Shown: positions 26,024 to 35,097, counted from the first letter of the stretch. The stretch: 64,000 nt of DNA from an uncultured Muribaculaceae bacterium (GCA_910584125.1 CAJTXU010000016.1:1-64000); one strand, 5' to 3'. Notes: generated by a model from the letters alone, not told the origin. Program-made: numbers and translations.

Positions 26024-26464
26024 ATGAAAGAATATAAATATAAGATCAACGGCATGAAGTTCACCGTGGCCGTCGGCGACATCGCCGACAACGAGGTCAC
26101 AGTCGAGGTGAACGGAGTGCCCTACAAGGTAGAGCTTGACCGCAAGGCGCCCCAGAAGCCGGCGCTCAGCCAGTCGGGCTATACCAACAACGGCAACAAC
26201 ACCGCCCAGCCCACCACCAAGCCGAGCCCCGTCAAGATCGACCGAGGCAACGCCGAGGCAGTCAAGAGCCCCCTGCCGGGCACGGTGCAGAGCATCACCG
26301 TCAAGGTCGGCGACACTGTCCGCACCGGCGACAAGGTCGGAGTGCTCGAAGCAATGAAAATGGAAAATGACATCCGCACCACGCGAGAGGGCGTCGTGAA
26401 GGAGATTCTCGTCTCCGTAGGCGACACCGTGCTCGAAGGCACGGACCTTATCATAATCGAGTGA
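26024..26464 (+). CDS. mmdC: Biotin carrier subunit of the decarboxylase
   Basis: The C-terminal 70 residues are a biotinyl domain: VKSPLPGTVQSITVKVGDTV then EAMKMEN with Lys112 the biotin site. The N-terminal 65 residues contain a small beta domain and a flexible Thr/Asn/Pro linker. It carries CO2 from the alpha to the beta subunit. Length 146 aa is typical. Between gamma and beta genes with 61- and 28-bp gaps. Confidence 0.93.
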   Translation: MKEYKYKINGMKFTVAVGDIADNEVTVEVNGVPYKVELDRKAPQKPALSQSGYTNNGNNTAQPTTKPSPVKIDRGNAEAVKSPLPGTVQSITVKVGDTVRTGDKVGVLEAMKMENDIRTTREGVVKEILVSVGDTVLEGTDLIIIE

Positions 26465-26492
26465 TATCGGTCTTCATCTAACAGCGACAGTC

Positions 26493-27662
26493 ATGATATT
26501 ACTCGGAGACTACAGTTTCGGCGGCTTCATGTCGCAGACCCTCCAGGATTTCTGGAAATTCACCGGATTCTACAACTGCGAGTGGGAGAATCTGGTGATG
26601 ATTGCGGTGGGCATGTTTTTCGTCTGGCTCGCCATCAAGAAGAATTTCGAGCCCCTGCTGCTCGTGCCGATCGGCTTCGGCATGCTGATAGGCAACATCC
26701 CTTTCCAGGCCGGAATGGAGATCGGCATCTACGAGGAGGGCTCGGTGCTCAACATCCTCTACAACGGCGTTGAGCGCGGCTGGTACCCGCCGCTCATATT
26801 CCTGGGCATCGGGGCGATGACCGACTTCTCGGCTCTGCTCGCCAACCCCAAGCTGATGATCATCGGAGCCTGCGCGCAGTTCGGCATCTTCGGAGCCTAC
26901 ATGCTGGCCCTGCTCTGCGGCTTCGACCCGCTGTCGGCGGGCTGTGTGGCCATCATCGGCGGCGCCGACGGCCCTACGGCCATCTTCACCACTTCGAAGC
27001 TCAACCCCAACCTGCTCGGCGCCGTGGCCGTGTCGGCCTACTCCTACATGGCCCTCATCCCGCTGATCCAGCCCCCGCTGATGCGCCTCTTCACCACCAA
27101 GAGCGAGCGCCTCATCAAGATGAAGCCCGCGCGCGTCGTGAGCCAGACCGAGAAGATCATCTTCCCGGTGGTGGGTGTCGTGCTCACTTGCTTCGTCGTG
27201 CCCTCGGCCATACCTCTGCTCGGCATGCTCTTCTTCGGCAACCTGCTGCGCGAGAGCGGCGTCACGACCCGCCTGGCCAAGACAGCCAGCAACGCCATGA
27301 CCGACATCATCACCATCCTGCTCGGTCTCACCGTGGGAGCCTCGACCCAGGCCGACAAGTTCCTCACTTTCGACACACTCATCATCTTCGGCCTCGGTTT
27401 CCTGGCGTTCATCATAGCCTCGAGCGCCGGCGTGCTCTCGGTGAAGCTCTTCAACCTCTTCCTGCGTCCCGGCAAGAAGATCAATCCCCTCATCGGCAAC
27501 GCAGGCGTGTCGGCCGTGCCCATGGCCGCCCGCATCTCAAACAACCTCGGCCTCGAATACGACCCGTCGAACTACCTGCTCATGCACGCCATGGGCCCGA
27601 ACGTGGCCGGCGTGATCGGCTCGGCCGTGGCCGCCGGCGTACTGCTCAGCTTCCTCGGCTGA
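26493..27662 (+). CDS. mmdB: Sodium-ion-translocating decarboxylase beta subunit
   Basis: The integral membrane subunit decarboxylates carboxybiotin and pumps Na+. Eleven or so hydrophobic segments are visible, with the family signatures GGADGPTAIFTTSKL near residue 155 (conserved Asp in the ion path) and GNAGVSAVPMAARISNN. Length 389 aa fits. It closes the operon and is followed by a hairpin terminator. Together with mce and the other subunits it yields propionyl-CoA and a sodium gradient. Confidence 0.94.
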   Translation: MILLGDYSFGGFMSQTLQDFWKFTGFYNCEWENLVMIAVGMFFVWLAIKKNFEPLLLVPIGFGMLIGNIPFQAGMEIGIYEEGSVLNILYNGVERGWYPPLIFLGIGAMTDFSALLANPKLMIIGACAQFGIFGAYMLALLCGFDPLSAGCVAIIGGADGPTAIFTTSKLNPNLLGAVAVSAYSYMALIPLIQPPLMRLFTTKSERLIKMKPARVVSQTEKIIFPVVGVVLTCFVVPSAIPLLGMLFFGNLLRESGVTTRLAKTASNAMTDIITILLGLTVGASTQADKFLTFDTLIIFGLGFLAFIIASSAGVLSVKLFNLFLRPGKKINPLIGNAGVSAVPMAARISNNLGLEYDPSNYLLMHAMGPNVAGVIGSAVAAGVLLSFLG

Positions 27663-27690
27663 CGCCCCGCGCCGATTCCCGACCCCAAGA

Positions 27691-27730
27691 CAGAATCCCG
27701 GGCACCGACAGGCGCACCGGGATTCTGCTC
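27691..27730 (+). terminator. Terminator of the methylmalonyl-CoA decarboxylase operon
   Basis: CAGAATCCCGG pairs with CCGGGATTCTG across a 15-base loop, followed by GCTCTT. The rest of 27731-27947 shows no gene. Confidence 0.7.
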
Positions 27731-27947
27731 TTCAAATCGGAGGCGCCGAGAAAAAAAACGAAAATCGCGCCCGAAATAGCGTCGTGAGCGCAAACATATG
27801 CACGATGTTTTTTGTTAACAATAGTGAAATACCGAGTGGCTGTAGATGGCCGGCGGACATCGCATCGCGATATCGCGGCTCCATTCTCTCTTCTACTTTG
27901 CATATTCGCATAGCGTACTGACCGCCACTTGCTCAGATATAACCTCC

Positions 27948-28358
27948 ATGATAACAGAAGCAGTCATAAAAGATATATACAAGAGCTACAACAAGCCCTG
28001 CAAGGACGAGGCCGAGCTCAATCTCCCCTACTTCATCAGGCTTCTGAACCCCAACCATCAGATCCGGGTCGAGGGCGACGAGGTGGTGGTCGGCAACATC
28101 GAGGAGTTCAGCCCGTTCAAGAGGTTTCTCAAGCGGGGTCTCTATGCGGTGCTCGAGTTTGACCGCAACGTGGCTTTCGTATTCCAGTCGCACATACTCT
28201 TCTTCAATAAGAAGGAGCCCAAGATGTCGGTCCATTTCAGGCCTCCCGAAAGCAAGAAGCCGTCGCTGTGGGAACGTCTCTTCGGGCATGGCGATGATGA
28301 TGACGACGACTTCGATATGGATATGGACATGGATGCGGATGATTCCCGTAAGTCCTGA
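27948..28358 (+). CDS. Hypothetical protein with acidic tail
   Basis: I do not recognise this 136-residue protein. It begins MITEAVIKDIYKSYNKPCKD and has a beta-rich core of about 95 residues, then a tail with a long Asp/Met run (DDDDDDFDMDMDMD). The start at 27948 is chosen because upstream codons are non-family-like; a longer frame reaches 27846. Bacteroidales genomes often carry such small proteins but no function can be given. It is convergent with the next gene across a strong terminator. Confidence 0.6.
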   Translation: MITEAVIKDIYKSYNKPCKDEAELNLPYFIRLLNPNHQIRVEGDEVVVGNIEEFSPFKRFLKRGLYAVLEFDRNVAFVFQSHILFFNKKEPKMSVHFRPPESKKPSLWERLFGHGDDDDDDFDMDMDMDADDSRKS

Positions 28359-28393
28359 CAAGGGGAAACACTGATTGCCGCCCGAACGGACGG

Positions 28394-28439
28394 CGACACA
28401 ACGGCCCGGCTGCCAGATGGCGGCCGGGCCGTTGTGTCG
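28394..28439. terminator. Bidirectional terminator
   Basis: CGACACAACGGCCCGGC pairs with GCCGGGCCGTTGTGTCG (17 bp, perfect, 12-base loop) between convergent genes. Confidence 0.85.
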
Positions 28440-28461
28440 TGTCGTCGTCAGACGTTGCCCG

Positions 28462-29010
28462 TCAGGGATTGAGGTTCATTATGTCGAAACCGTTGTCGAG
28501 TTCCTCGTCGTTGAACGCGCGCTCGTCGATGGGCTCGATGTCGATGTCCTCGAGGATGGCCGAGGCCTTCGTGTCGACCTTGCGGTCGAAGTCGTTCATG
28601 TCGATGAACTGCTCGGGAGCCTTGCCCCTCTTCAACGTGCAGATGGGCTCGATGAGGCTACGCGAGGGAATCATCTCCTTGAGCTCCATGAAGAACGAGC
28701 GCTCGGTCATGTAGTCGAACACGAACGAAATCTTCTGGCCTTCGTCTTCTATAAGCTCGCTGAGAGGGGTGCTCTCCATCAGCCAGAGGTCCTGGTCGCT
28801 CGAGAGGGTGCCCATGTCCTCGAGCGTGATCTCGTCTTCACGCTCCCAGTCGTCGTTGCATAAGAAAAAAGAGTCAAGCTCGTCCTTGGTGTAGTTGACG
28901 CTCTCGAGAATCGCGTTGCGCAGCTGCAGGAACGTGTTCTCGGAGTCGATTTCGATTTCGCGGCTGAAGTTGCTCACCTCGTCGCTCACAAGTTTAAACC
29001 TATATACCAT
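28462..29010 (-). CDS. pRiA4b ORF-3 / IS1096 TnpR-like family protein
   Basis: The start MVYRFKLVSDEVSNFSREIEIDSENTFLQLRNAIL matches the YxFKxxL-x-W/REI pattern of the plasmid pRiA4b ORF-3 family (PF07929 by memory), a chromosomally common beta-grasp-like domain of uncertain role, often named after an IS1096 passenger gene. The C-terminal 80 residues are acidic. It is not part of an insertion sequence here. 182 aa. The call is family-level only. Confidence 0.65.
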   Translation of the reverse strand: MVYRFKLVSDEVSNFSREIEIDSENTFLQLRNAILESVNYTKDELDSFFLCNDDWEREDEITLEDMGTLSSDQDLWLMESTPLSELIEDEGQKISFVFDYMTERSFFMELKEMIPSRSLIEPICTLKRGKAPEQFIDMNDFDRKVDTKASAILEDIDIEPIDERAFNDEELDNGFDIMNLNP

Positions 29011-29153
29011 TTTTAATCTTGATGAATTTTAGAACCTGTATTTGAATTTTAGCCATTATTCCCACCGCATTTTCAGCTGCGGGAAATTATCTGCGAATTT
29101 AATATGCTTTCCTAATATGTGCAATAGCTGAGGCAAAAAAGTTTCAAAAAAAT

Positions 29154-29178
29154 AGGCGGAATCCGTTTGGATCCGCCC
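29154..29178 (-). terminator. Terminator of the spt gene
   Basis: On the minus strand GGCGGATCC pairs with GGATTCCGCC across a 4-base loop and is followed by TATTTTTTT. It lies 31 bp beyond the stop of the spt gene. Confidence 0.8.
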
Positions 29179-29208
29179 ATAATGGGTTGTTTGCCGTCGG
29201 CAGGGGGG

Positions 29209-30399
29209 TTATTTCTTGAGGAGGTCGTATTTTTTGAAGACTTTCTCGATGGCGTGGAGCGAGCGTTCCACCTGCTCGCGGGTGTGCGTCGCCATGAGCG
29301 AGTAGCGGATCAGCGTGTCGTGCGGAGCCACGGCCGGGGTCACGACGGGGTTGACGAACACGCCCTCGTCGAGCAGGTCGCGGGTGACGTGGAATGTCTT
29401 GTAGTCGTCGCGGATGAAGAGCGGGATGATCGGGGTCGATGTGTTGCCGATCTCGCAGCCCATGGCGCGGAAGTTGTCGAGGGCGAAGTGGGTGATCTCC
29501 CAGAGGTGCTGCTGACGCTCGGGCTCGGCCAGGATGATGTCGAGGGCGGCATTGACGGCGGCCGTCGAGGCGGGCGTGATCGACGCCGTGAAGATATACG
29601 AGCGCGAGTGGTGGCGCAGGTAGTTGGTGATCACCTTGTCGGTGGCGATGAAACCGCCGAGCGAGGCGAGCGACTTGGAGAACGTGCCCATGATGAGGTC
29701 AACGTCGTCCTGCACGCCGAAGTGGAAGCACGTGCCCCGGCCGCCCTCGCCGAACACTCCGAGGCCGTGGGCCTCGTCGACCATCACGGCGGCGTTGTAT
29801 TGCTTGGCCAGACGCGTGATCTCGGGCAGGTTGGCCACGTCGCCCTCCATCGAGAAGACGCCGTCGGTCACGATGAGCTTCACCTTGTCGGGGTCGCACT
29901 TGCGCAGCTGGGCCTCGAGCGACGCCATGTCGTTGTGGCGGTATTTCAGATAGTTCGAGAACGAGAGGCGGCGCCCCTCGATGATCGAGGCATGGTCCTG
30001 CTCGTCGATGATCACGTAGTCTTCACGACCCGTGAGCGTCGAGACGACTCCGAGGTTCACTCCGAAACCGGTGGAATAGAGCATCGCGTCTTCCTTGCCG
30101 ACATAATCGGCCAGACGCGCCTCCAGATCCTTGTGGATGGTCAGCGTGCCGTTGAGGAACGGGCTTCCGGCCAGACCGGTGCCGTATTTGCGGGTTGCCT
30201 CGACAGCGGCTTCTATCACCTTGGGATGGTTGGTGAGTCCCATATAGCTGTTTGATCCGAACATCAGGACCTTCCTGCCGTTCATCATGACTTCGGTGTC
30301 CTGCTCGCTCGATATGGCTCTGAAATAAGGGTAGACGCCGGCTGCCTTCGCTTTCTGCGGGGCATCGTAGGCTGATAGCTTCTGTTGTAAAGGCTTCAT
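29209..30399 (-). CDS. spt: Serine palmitoyltransferase (alpha-oxoamine synthase family)
   Basis: Condenses serine with a long-chain acyl-CoA using pyridoxal phosphate, the first step of sphingolipid synthesis that Bacteroidales need. The fold shows GSNSYMGLTNHP near residue 50, TGLAGSPFLNGT near residue 75, DEAHGLGVFGEGGRG (PLP Asp), and GTFSKSLASLGG with the Schiff-base Lys near residue 240. The N-terminus KAKAAGVYPYFRAI matches Bacteroides enzymes; 8-amino-7-oxononanoate synthase and 2-amino-3-ketobutyrate ligase are the alternatives, but the start favours SPT. No sphingolipid genes adjoin it. Confidence 0.85.
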   Translation of the reverse strand: MKPLQQKLSAYDAPQKAKAAGVYPYFRAISSEQDTEVMMNGRKVLMFGSNSYMGLTNHPKVIEAAVEATRKYGTGLAGSPFLNGTLTIHKDLEARLADYVGKEDAMLYSTGFGVNLGVVSTLTGREDYVIIDEQDHASIIEGRRLSFSNYLKYRHNDMASLEAQLRKCDPDKVKLIVTDGVFSMEGDVANLPEITRLAKQYNAAVMVDEAHGLGVFGEGGRGTCFHFGVQDDVDLIMGTFSKSLASLGGFIATDKVITNYLRHHSRSYIFTASITPASTAAVNAALDIILAEPERQQHLWEITHFALDNFRAMGCEIGNTSTPIIPLFIRDDYKTFHVTRDLLDEGVFVNPVVTPAVAPHDTLIRYSLMATHTREQVERSLHAIEKVFKKYDLLKK

Positions 30400-30529
30400 A
30401 TTTTAAGACATTCGTTTTTGGGTGCCGCTTCCGCGGACACACGTCCGCGAGGCCCGCGTGGGCCAGGCGCAGTCAATCCGGGGAACCGCCGCAGGCAGAT
30501 TCATGCCTTGACCTCTCCGAATCAGAATG

Positions 30530-30537
30530 CAAATTTA
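30530..30537 (-). promoter_or_regulatory. Possible -7 box of spt
   Basis: TAAATTTG on the minus strand, about 130 bp before the spt ATG, with no clean -33 partner. The gap 30400-30837 otherwise holds dnaK's upstream region with a GCCCC/GGGGC hairpin at about 30738-30752; no clean dnaK promoter was found. Confidence 0.35.
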
Positions 30538-30837
30538 ATAATATTTCGCGAATTTAAGGCCTTTTTGGCCAATTTTATTTAAAATTTGCCAATTCTGTCA
30601 CATCGCTGTCACACTCTCCCGCCCTCTTATAGCCGAAATACATAGTTAATATTCAGATACTTACGCTGACAAGCGAAACAAATCGGATTTTTTTAATCCA
30701 TTTAGCATATAAATTGTTTATAAGATGAACGGAGAGAGAAAGCCCCCTCCGCGGGGCGAGACTTTCCACGCGAGACATTCCGGTCTGCCCTGGCCGGACA
30801 ACGATAGAAATAATAAACTATAAAAACATAAAGAATC

Positions 30838-32733
30838 ATGGGAAAGATAATTGGAATAGACTTGGGAACGACCAATTCATGCGTAGCAGTGCTTGAAGGC
30901 AAGGATCCTGTAGTCATACCCAACAACGAAGGCCGCAACACGACACCTTCGGTAGTGGCGTTCGTCGACGGCGGCGAGCGCAAGGTCGGCGACCCCGCGA
31001 AGCGCCAGGCCATCACCAACCCCACGCGCACCATCTACTCGATCAAGAGGTTTATGGGCGAGAAATGCGACCAGGTCGCAGACGAGATCAAGCGTGTCCC
31101 CTATAAGGTGGTATGCCAGAACGACATGCCGAAGGTCGACATCGACGGCCGAGACTACACTCCGCAGGAGATCTCGGCGATGATTCTCCAGAAGATGAAG
31201 AAGACAGCCGAGGACTACCTCGGACAGCCCGTGACAGAGGCCATAATCACCGTGCCCGCATACTTCGACGACTCGCAGCGCCAGGCCACCAAGGACGCCG
31301 GCGAGATCGCTGGCCTCAAGGTGATGCGTATCATCAACGAGCCTACGGCGGCCGCGCTCGCATACGGTCTCGACAAGTCGACCAAGGAGCAGAAGATCGC
31401 GGTCTTCGACCTCGGCGGCGGTACGTTCGATATCTCCATCCTTGAGCTGGGCGACGGCGTGTTCGAGGTGAAGTCGACCAACGGCGACACCCACCTCGGC
31501 GGCGATGACTTCGACCACGTCATCATCGACTGGCTCGCCGACGAGTTCAAGAACGACGAGGGAGTCGACCTGCGTCAGGACCCGATGGCCATGCAGCGTC
31601 TGAAGGAGGCTGCCGAGAAGGCCAAGATCGAACTCTCGAGCTCGACTTCGACCGAGATCAACCTCCCCTACATCACGGCTACGGCCAGCGGCCCGAAGCA
31701 CCTCGTGAAGACTCTGAGCCGCGCCAAGTTCGAGGCCCTCTCGTCGAGACTCATCGACGCTGTGGCACAGCCCTGCCTCAACGCGCTCAAGGACGCCGGC
31801 CTCAGCGCCAGCGAGATCGACGAGGTAATCCTCGTGGGTGGTTCGACACGTATCCCGGCCATCCAGGCCAAGGTGAAGGAAATCTTCGGCAAGGAGCCCA
31901 ACAAGGGCGTCAACCCCGATGAGGTCGTGGCCATAGGTGCGGCAATCCAGGGCGGCGTGCTCAGCGGCGATGTCAAGGATGTGCTTCTGCTTGACGTCGT
32001 GCCCCTCTCGATCGGTATCGAGACAATGGGCGGCGTGATGACCAAGCTGATCGACGCCAACACCACCATCCCGACCCGCAAGAGCGAGACGTTCTCGACG
32101 GCGGCCGACAACCAGCCCGAGGTGACCATCCGCGTGCTTCAGGGCGAGCGCCCCATGGCTGCCGACGACAAGCTGCTCGGCGAGTTCAACCTCGGCGGCA
32201 TCGCTCCCGCACCGCGCGGAGTGCCTCAGATCGAGGTGACCTTCGAGGTCGATGCCAACGGTATCCTCAACGTCACGGCCAAGGATAAGGCCACGGGCAA
32301 GGAGCAGTCGATCCGCATCGAGGCTTCGAGCGGTCTGAGCGACAGCGAAATCCAGCGTATGCGCGACGAGGCGAAAGCCAACGAGGAGGCCGACCGCAAG
32401 GCTAAGGAGCGTGCCGACAAACTCAACCACGCCGACTCCGTGATCTTCCAGACCGAGAAGCAGCTCAGCGAACTGGGCGACAAGATTCCGGCCGACAAGA
32501 AGGCTAACGTCGAGTCCGCTCTGCAGCGTCTGAAGGATGTCCACAAACAGCAGCTTGTCGAGGACATTGACTCCGCCGTGAAGGCCGTGACCGATGCGTT
32601 CCAGGCAGCCGCGCAGGATATCTACAACGCGCAGAACGCCGCCGGCGCAGCCGGTGCGCAGCCGGGTGCTGGCGCACAGCCCCACAACGACGAGAAGGAC
32701 GTGACCGACGTCGACTTCGAGGAAGTGAAGTAA
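30838..32733 (+). CDS. dnaK: Chaperone DnaK (Hsp70)
   Basis: N-terminal ATPase: GIDLGTTNSCVAV at residue 6, the phosphate loop VFDLGGGTFDIS near residue 200, and GGSTRIPAIQ near 340. The substrate-binding domain starts near VLLLDVVPLSIGIET and ends with a helical lid and an acidic tail (KDVTDVDFEEVK). The protein refolds or holds unfolded proteins with DnaJ and GrpE. Length 631 aa is standard. It stands alone; no grpE or dnaJ adjoins. No CIRCE element is visible. Confidence 0.97.
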   Translation: MGKIIGIDLGTTNSCVAVLEGKDPVVIPNNEGRNTTPSVVAFVDGGERKVGDPAKRQAITNPTRTIYSIKRFMGEKCDQVADEIKRVPYKVVCQNDMPKVDIDGRDYTPQEISAMILQKMKKTAEDYLGQPVTEAIITVPAYFDDSQRQATKDAGEIAGLKVMRIINEPTAAALAYGLDKSTKEQKIAVFDLGGGTFDISILELGDGVFEVKSTNGDTHLGGDDFDHVIIDWLADEFKNDEGVDLRQDPMAMQRLKEAAEKAKIELSSSTSTEINLPYITATASGPKHLVKTLSRAKFEALSSRLIDAVAQPCLNALKDAGLSASEIDEVILVGGSTRIPAIQAKVKEIFGKEPNKGVNPDEVVAIGAAIQGGVLSGDVKDVLLLDVVPLSIGIETMGGVMTKLIDANTTIPTRKSETFSTAADNQPEVTIRVLQGERPMAADDKLLGEFNLGGIAPAPRGVPQIEVTFEVDANGILNVTAKDKATGKEQSIRIEASSGLSDSEIQRMRDEAKANEEADRKAKERADKLNHADSVIFQTEKQLSELGDKIPADKKANVESALQRLKDVHKQQLVEDIDSAVKAVTDAFQAAAQDIYNAQNAAGAAGAQPGAGAQPHNDEKDVTDVDFEEVK

Positions 32734-32777
32734 GCACTCTCATGCAAGTGCTTATGAACGCGTGAATCAACAGAATA

Positions 32778-32820
32778 GGAATCGGACGTGACCGCAAGGC
32801 CCACGCCCGATTCCCTTTTT
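32778..32820 (+). terminator. Terminator of dnaK
   Basis: GGAATCGG(A)CGTG pairs with CACG(C)CCGATTCC, followed by CTTTTTT. Confidence 0.8.
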
Positions 32821-32835
32821 TAATACATATGTACT

Positions 32836-33219
32836 ATGGAAATAAAATGTCATTTTGACCATTTCAACATCAACGTCACCGACCTGGCGAAGTCTCTCGA
32901 CTTCTACTCGCGCGCACTCGGCCTGCGCAAGACCGGTGAGATCGTACAGCCCGACGGCGAGTTCATCATCAATTATCTTGAGGCCCCTTCGGGTGCTTTC
33001 CGCCTCGAGCTGACATGGCTACGCGACCACCCGCAGGCGTACGAGCTCGGAGAGAACGAGTCACATCTCGCCCTGCGTCTCGACGAAGATGATTTCGAGG
33101 CGGTCCACGAATACCATAAGGCCAACGGCTGGGTATGCTTCGAGAATCCCGCGATGGGCATCTACTTCATCAACGACCCCGACGATTACTGGATCGAGAT
33201 CCTGCCCCGGAAACGCTGA
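32836..33219 (+). CDS. VOC-family (glyoxalase-like) protein
   Basis: One glyoxalase/bleomycin-resistance fold: FDHFNINVTDLAKSLDFYSRALGLRKTGE, with likely metal ligands His near 8, Glu near 56 and 119 (DDYWIEIL). Related to lactoylglutathione lyase and used in methylglyoxal detoxification, although some members have other roles. 127 aa is standard. It is 15 bp beyond the dnaK terminator, so it probably has its own promoter. Confidence 0.75.
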   Translation: MEIKCHFDHFNINVTDLAKSLDFYSRALGLRKTGEIVQPDGEFIINYLEAPSGAFRLELTWLRDHPQAYELGENESHLALRLDEDDFEAVHEYHKANGWVCFENPAMGIYFINDPDDYWIEILPRKR

Positions 33220-33303
33220 CCAAAGCAAGTATAAAGTATAAAGTAATAAGATAATCGGTATTTAGCTGGACATCTGGTAATTATTTCATGCCTGAAAGGC
33301 ATC

Positions 33304-33375
33304 TTGTGTGTAGCCGTGGGTATGTGTCCGGCGGGGTGAAGCCTCCGCCGGACACATACCCACGGCTACACACAA
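33304..33375. repeat. Long perfect hairpin (31-bp stem)
   Basis: The arms 33304-33334 and 33345-33375 are perfect inverted copies with a 10-base loop. The stem GCCGTGGGTATGTGTCCGGC is GC-rich and unlike the surrounding AT-rich DNA. A bidirectional terminator is one reading; a mobile palindromic element is another. The gap 33220-33541 holds no gene besides this, a degenerate repeat at 33224-33250 and the next promoter. Confidence 0.75.
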
Positions 33376-33467
33376 AATGTCTCCTATCAGACATTAGGTC
33401 GAATCCTCGGAACTTTGGAACTGTACCTATTTTCCCCGAAATTTTTTTCAATTTTTTTTCGATTTTA

Positions 33468-33499
33468 TTTGGCGGTCTCGATTTTTCATTATAATTTTG
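33468..33499 (+). promoter_or_regulatory. Promoter of the ABC-GIN-GntR-TonB receptor operon
   Basis: TTTG (33468-33471), exactly 20 bp, then TAATTTTG (33492-33499), 42 bp before the ABC gene ATG. Confidence 0.75.
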
Positions 33500-33505
33500 C
33501 AGTGT

Positions 33506-33527
33506 CTTAGTACAGTAGTACACTAAG
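33506..33527 (+). promoter_or_regulatory. Candidate operator over the transcription start
   Basis: CTTAGTAC and GTACACTAAG are imperfect inverted halves spaced by AGTA, sitting 7 to 28 bp past the -7 box, over the predicted start site. YtrA-type GntR proteins bind such palindromes with TAGT/ACTA ends and the operon encodes one. Confidence 0.55.
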
Positions 33528-33541
33528 GCAATACAGCAAAC

Positions 33542-34396
33542 ATGTCTAAAACTAAACCGAATCATATGCTGAAAATCGAAAATCTGAGTTACAGCTACTC
33601 TCGCAAATCAAGACTCATCGAGAATTTCTCGATGTCGCTCGAACAGGGAACCGTCTGCGGACTGCTCGGCAAGAACGGCGCCGGCAAGTCCACTCTCATA
33701 TATCTGATCTGCGGCCTGCTCCGCCCCTCCACCGGCACCATCGACTTCCGCGGATACAACCCTACGGACCGCAAGGTCGGATTTCTCGAGGACGTATTCC
33801 TCGTTCCCGAAGAGTTCACCCTTCCCGGTGTCACCCTCGACGAGTATGTGAAGGTCAACGCCCCCTTCTACCCCGCATTCAACCACGAGGCAATGGTGCG
33901 CTATCTCGACATATTCGACCTCACGCCCGACATACATCTCGGCAAACTCTCGATGGGCCAGAAGAAGAAGGCATTCATCAGTTTCGCGATGGCCTGCAAC
34001 ACGAGCCTGCTCATCCTCGACGAACCCACCAACGGCCTCGACATCAGTGCCAAGAGAAACTTCCGCAAGGCCGTTGCCGAGTGCATGACCGACGACAAGA
34101 GCATCCTCATCTCAACCCATCAGGTCTATGACGTCGACAAGATTCTCGACCACGTCATCATCACCGACCGCAAGGGCGTGCTGCTCGACAGCTCGCTGAT
34201 CGACGTAGCCTCGCGATACCGCTTCAACTTCACCACCGACCGCTACCGCGCTGCCCGCGCGCTGATCAGCCTCGAGGTGCCCGGCGGCTTCAACATCGCC
34301 GAACCCCTAACCGACGCCGCCGACGAGACCGAGGTTAACCTCGAGACCCTCTTCGAGCTCGTACAGGCCGAAGCCGACAAGAAACACAAACAATAA
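33542..34396 (+). CDS. ABC transporter ATP-binding protein
   Basis: Walker A LGKNGAGKST near residue 45, a signature motif LSMGQKKK near residue 139, Walker B LLILDEPTNGLD near 160, and STHQ. The protein is of the BcrA/YtrB drug-resistance type, normally pairing with an integral-membrane subunit. Here the partner is the third gene. The ATG at 33542 is used; a second at 33566 is possible. First gene of the operon. Confidence 0.87.
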   Translation: MSKTKPNHMLKIENLSYSYSRKSRLIENFSMSLEQGTVCGLLGKNGAGKSTLIYLICGLLRPSTGTIDFRGYNPTDRKVGFLEDVFLVPEEFTLPGVTLDEYVKVNAPFYPAFNHEAMVRYLDIFDLTPDIHLGKLSMGQKKKAFISFAMACNTSLLILDEPTNGLDISAKRNFRKAVAECMTDDKSILISTHQVYDVDKILDHVIITDRKGVLLDSSLIDVASRYRFNFTTDRYRAARALISLEVPGGFNIAEPLTDAADETEVNLETLFELVQAEADKKHKQ

Positions 34397-34407
34397 AATC
34401 GACAGAA

Positions 34408-35097
34408 ATGAAAAAGACAGGATATTTCGCGCTGGCCATTCTGGCCGCCACAGCATTCACATCGTGCGGAGTGAGGGTTTACTCTGAAAAAGACAAGGTG
34501 AGCAAGCGGATCTCGGTCCGCGGCGATTTCAACGAGATCCAGACTCTGGCCTGCACCGACATCGAGTACACCGACGGCCCGGCGAGCTTCACGCTCTACG
34601 CCCCCGAAAGCCAGATTGACAAAATCGATATCTACGTGCAGGAGGGCACACTCGTCGTCACACAGAAAGAAGGGAAGAACATAAACGGATTCAACAACAA
34701 CACCCACTCTAAACTCGTGGTCTCCTATCCCGGAGTGAGCAAGTTCACCACCTACGGCACGGGCGACATAACGATCGACACCTCCGACGTCAAGGAACTC
34801 ACGCTCACCACATGCGGCACCGGTGACATCGAATGCGAGGGCGCGAAGTGCAGCATATTCACCGCCACCTCCGAAGGCACAGGCGACATCGAGGTCGACC
34901 GCCTCAACTGCGTCTCGTCGTATATCCGCACCGACGGCACCGGCGACATCGAGATCAAGGACATAACGGCCGACCTCGTGGATGCCGGAACATACGGCAC
35001 CGGCGACATCTACCTCGCAGGCAAGTGCAAGACCTCGATGCTGCAGAAAGAGGGCACGGGAGACATCGAATCGAACAAACTCAAAGAAGTGCAATAA
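34408..35097 (+). CDS. Lipoprotein with head GIN domain (GTGD solenoid)
   Basis: A lipoprotein signal peptide ends at Cys20 (AFTSC). The body is a DUF2807-type beta-solenoid: GTGD occurs at residues 117, 137, 157, 177 and 197, exactly 20 apart, then again at 216. In Bacteroidetes such proteins are usually outer-membrane-anchored and of unknown role. It lies 11 bp downstream of the ABC ATPase and 36 bp before the membrane gene, so it is part of the transport unit. Confidence 0.85.
   Translation: MKKTGYFALAILAATAFTSCGVRVYSEKDKVSKRISVRGDFNEIQTLACTDIEYTDGPASFTLYAPESQIDKIDIYVQEGTLVVTQKEGKNINGFNNNTHSKLVVSYPGVSKFTTYGTGDITIDTSDVKELTLTTCGTGDIECEGAKCSIFTATSEGTGDIEVDRLNCVSSYIRTDGTGDIEIKDITADLVDAGTYGTGDIYLAGKCKTSMLQKEGTGDIESNKLKEVQ

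Noticed and set aside
30600..30840. CIRCE or heat-shock operator before dnaK
   Set aside because: No 9-bp inverted repeat of the CIRCE type is present; only a short GCCCC/GGGGC stem is visible.
33281..33565. A 94-aa frame in the gap before the ABC operon
   Set aside because: It reads through the 31-bp palindrome and has no start context, so it is an accident of the hairpin.
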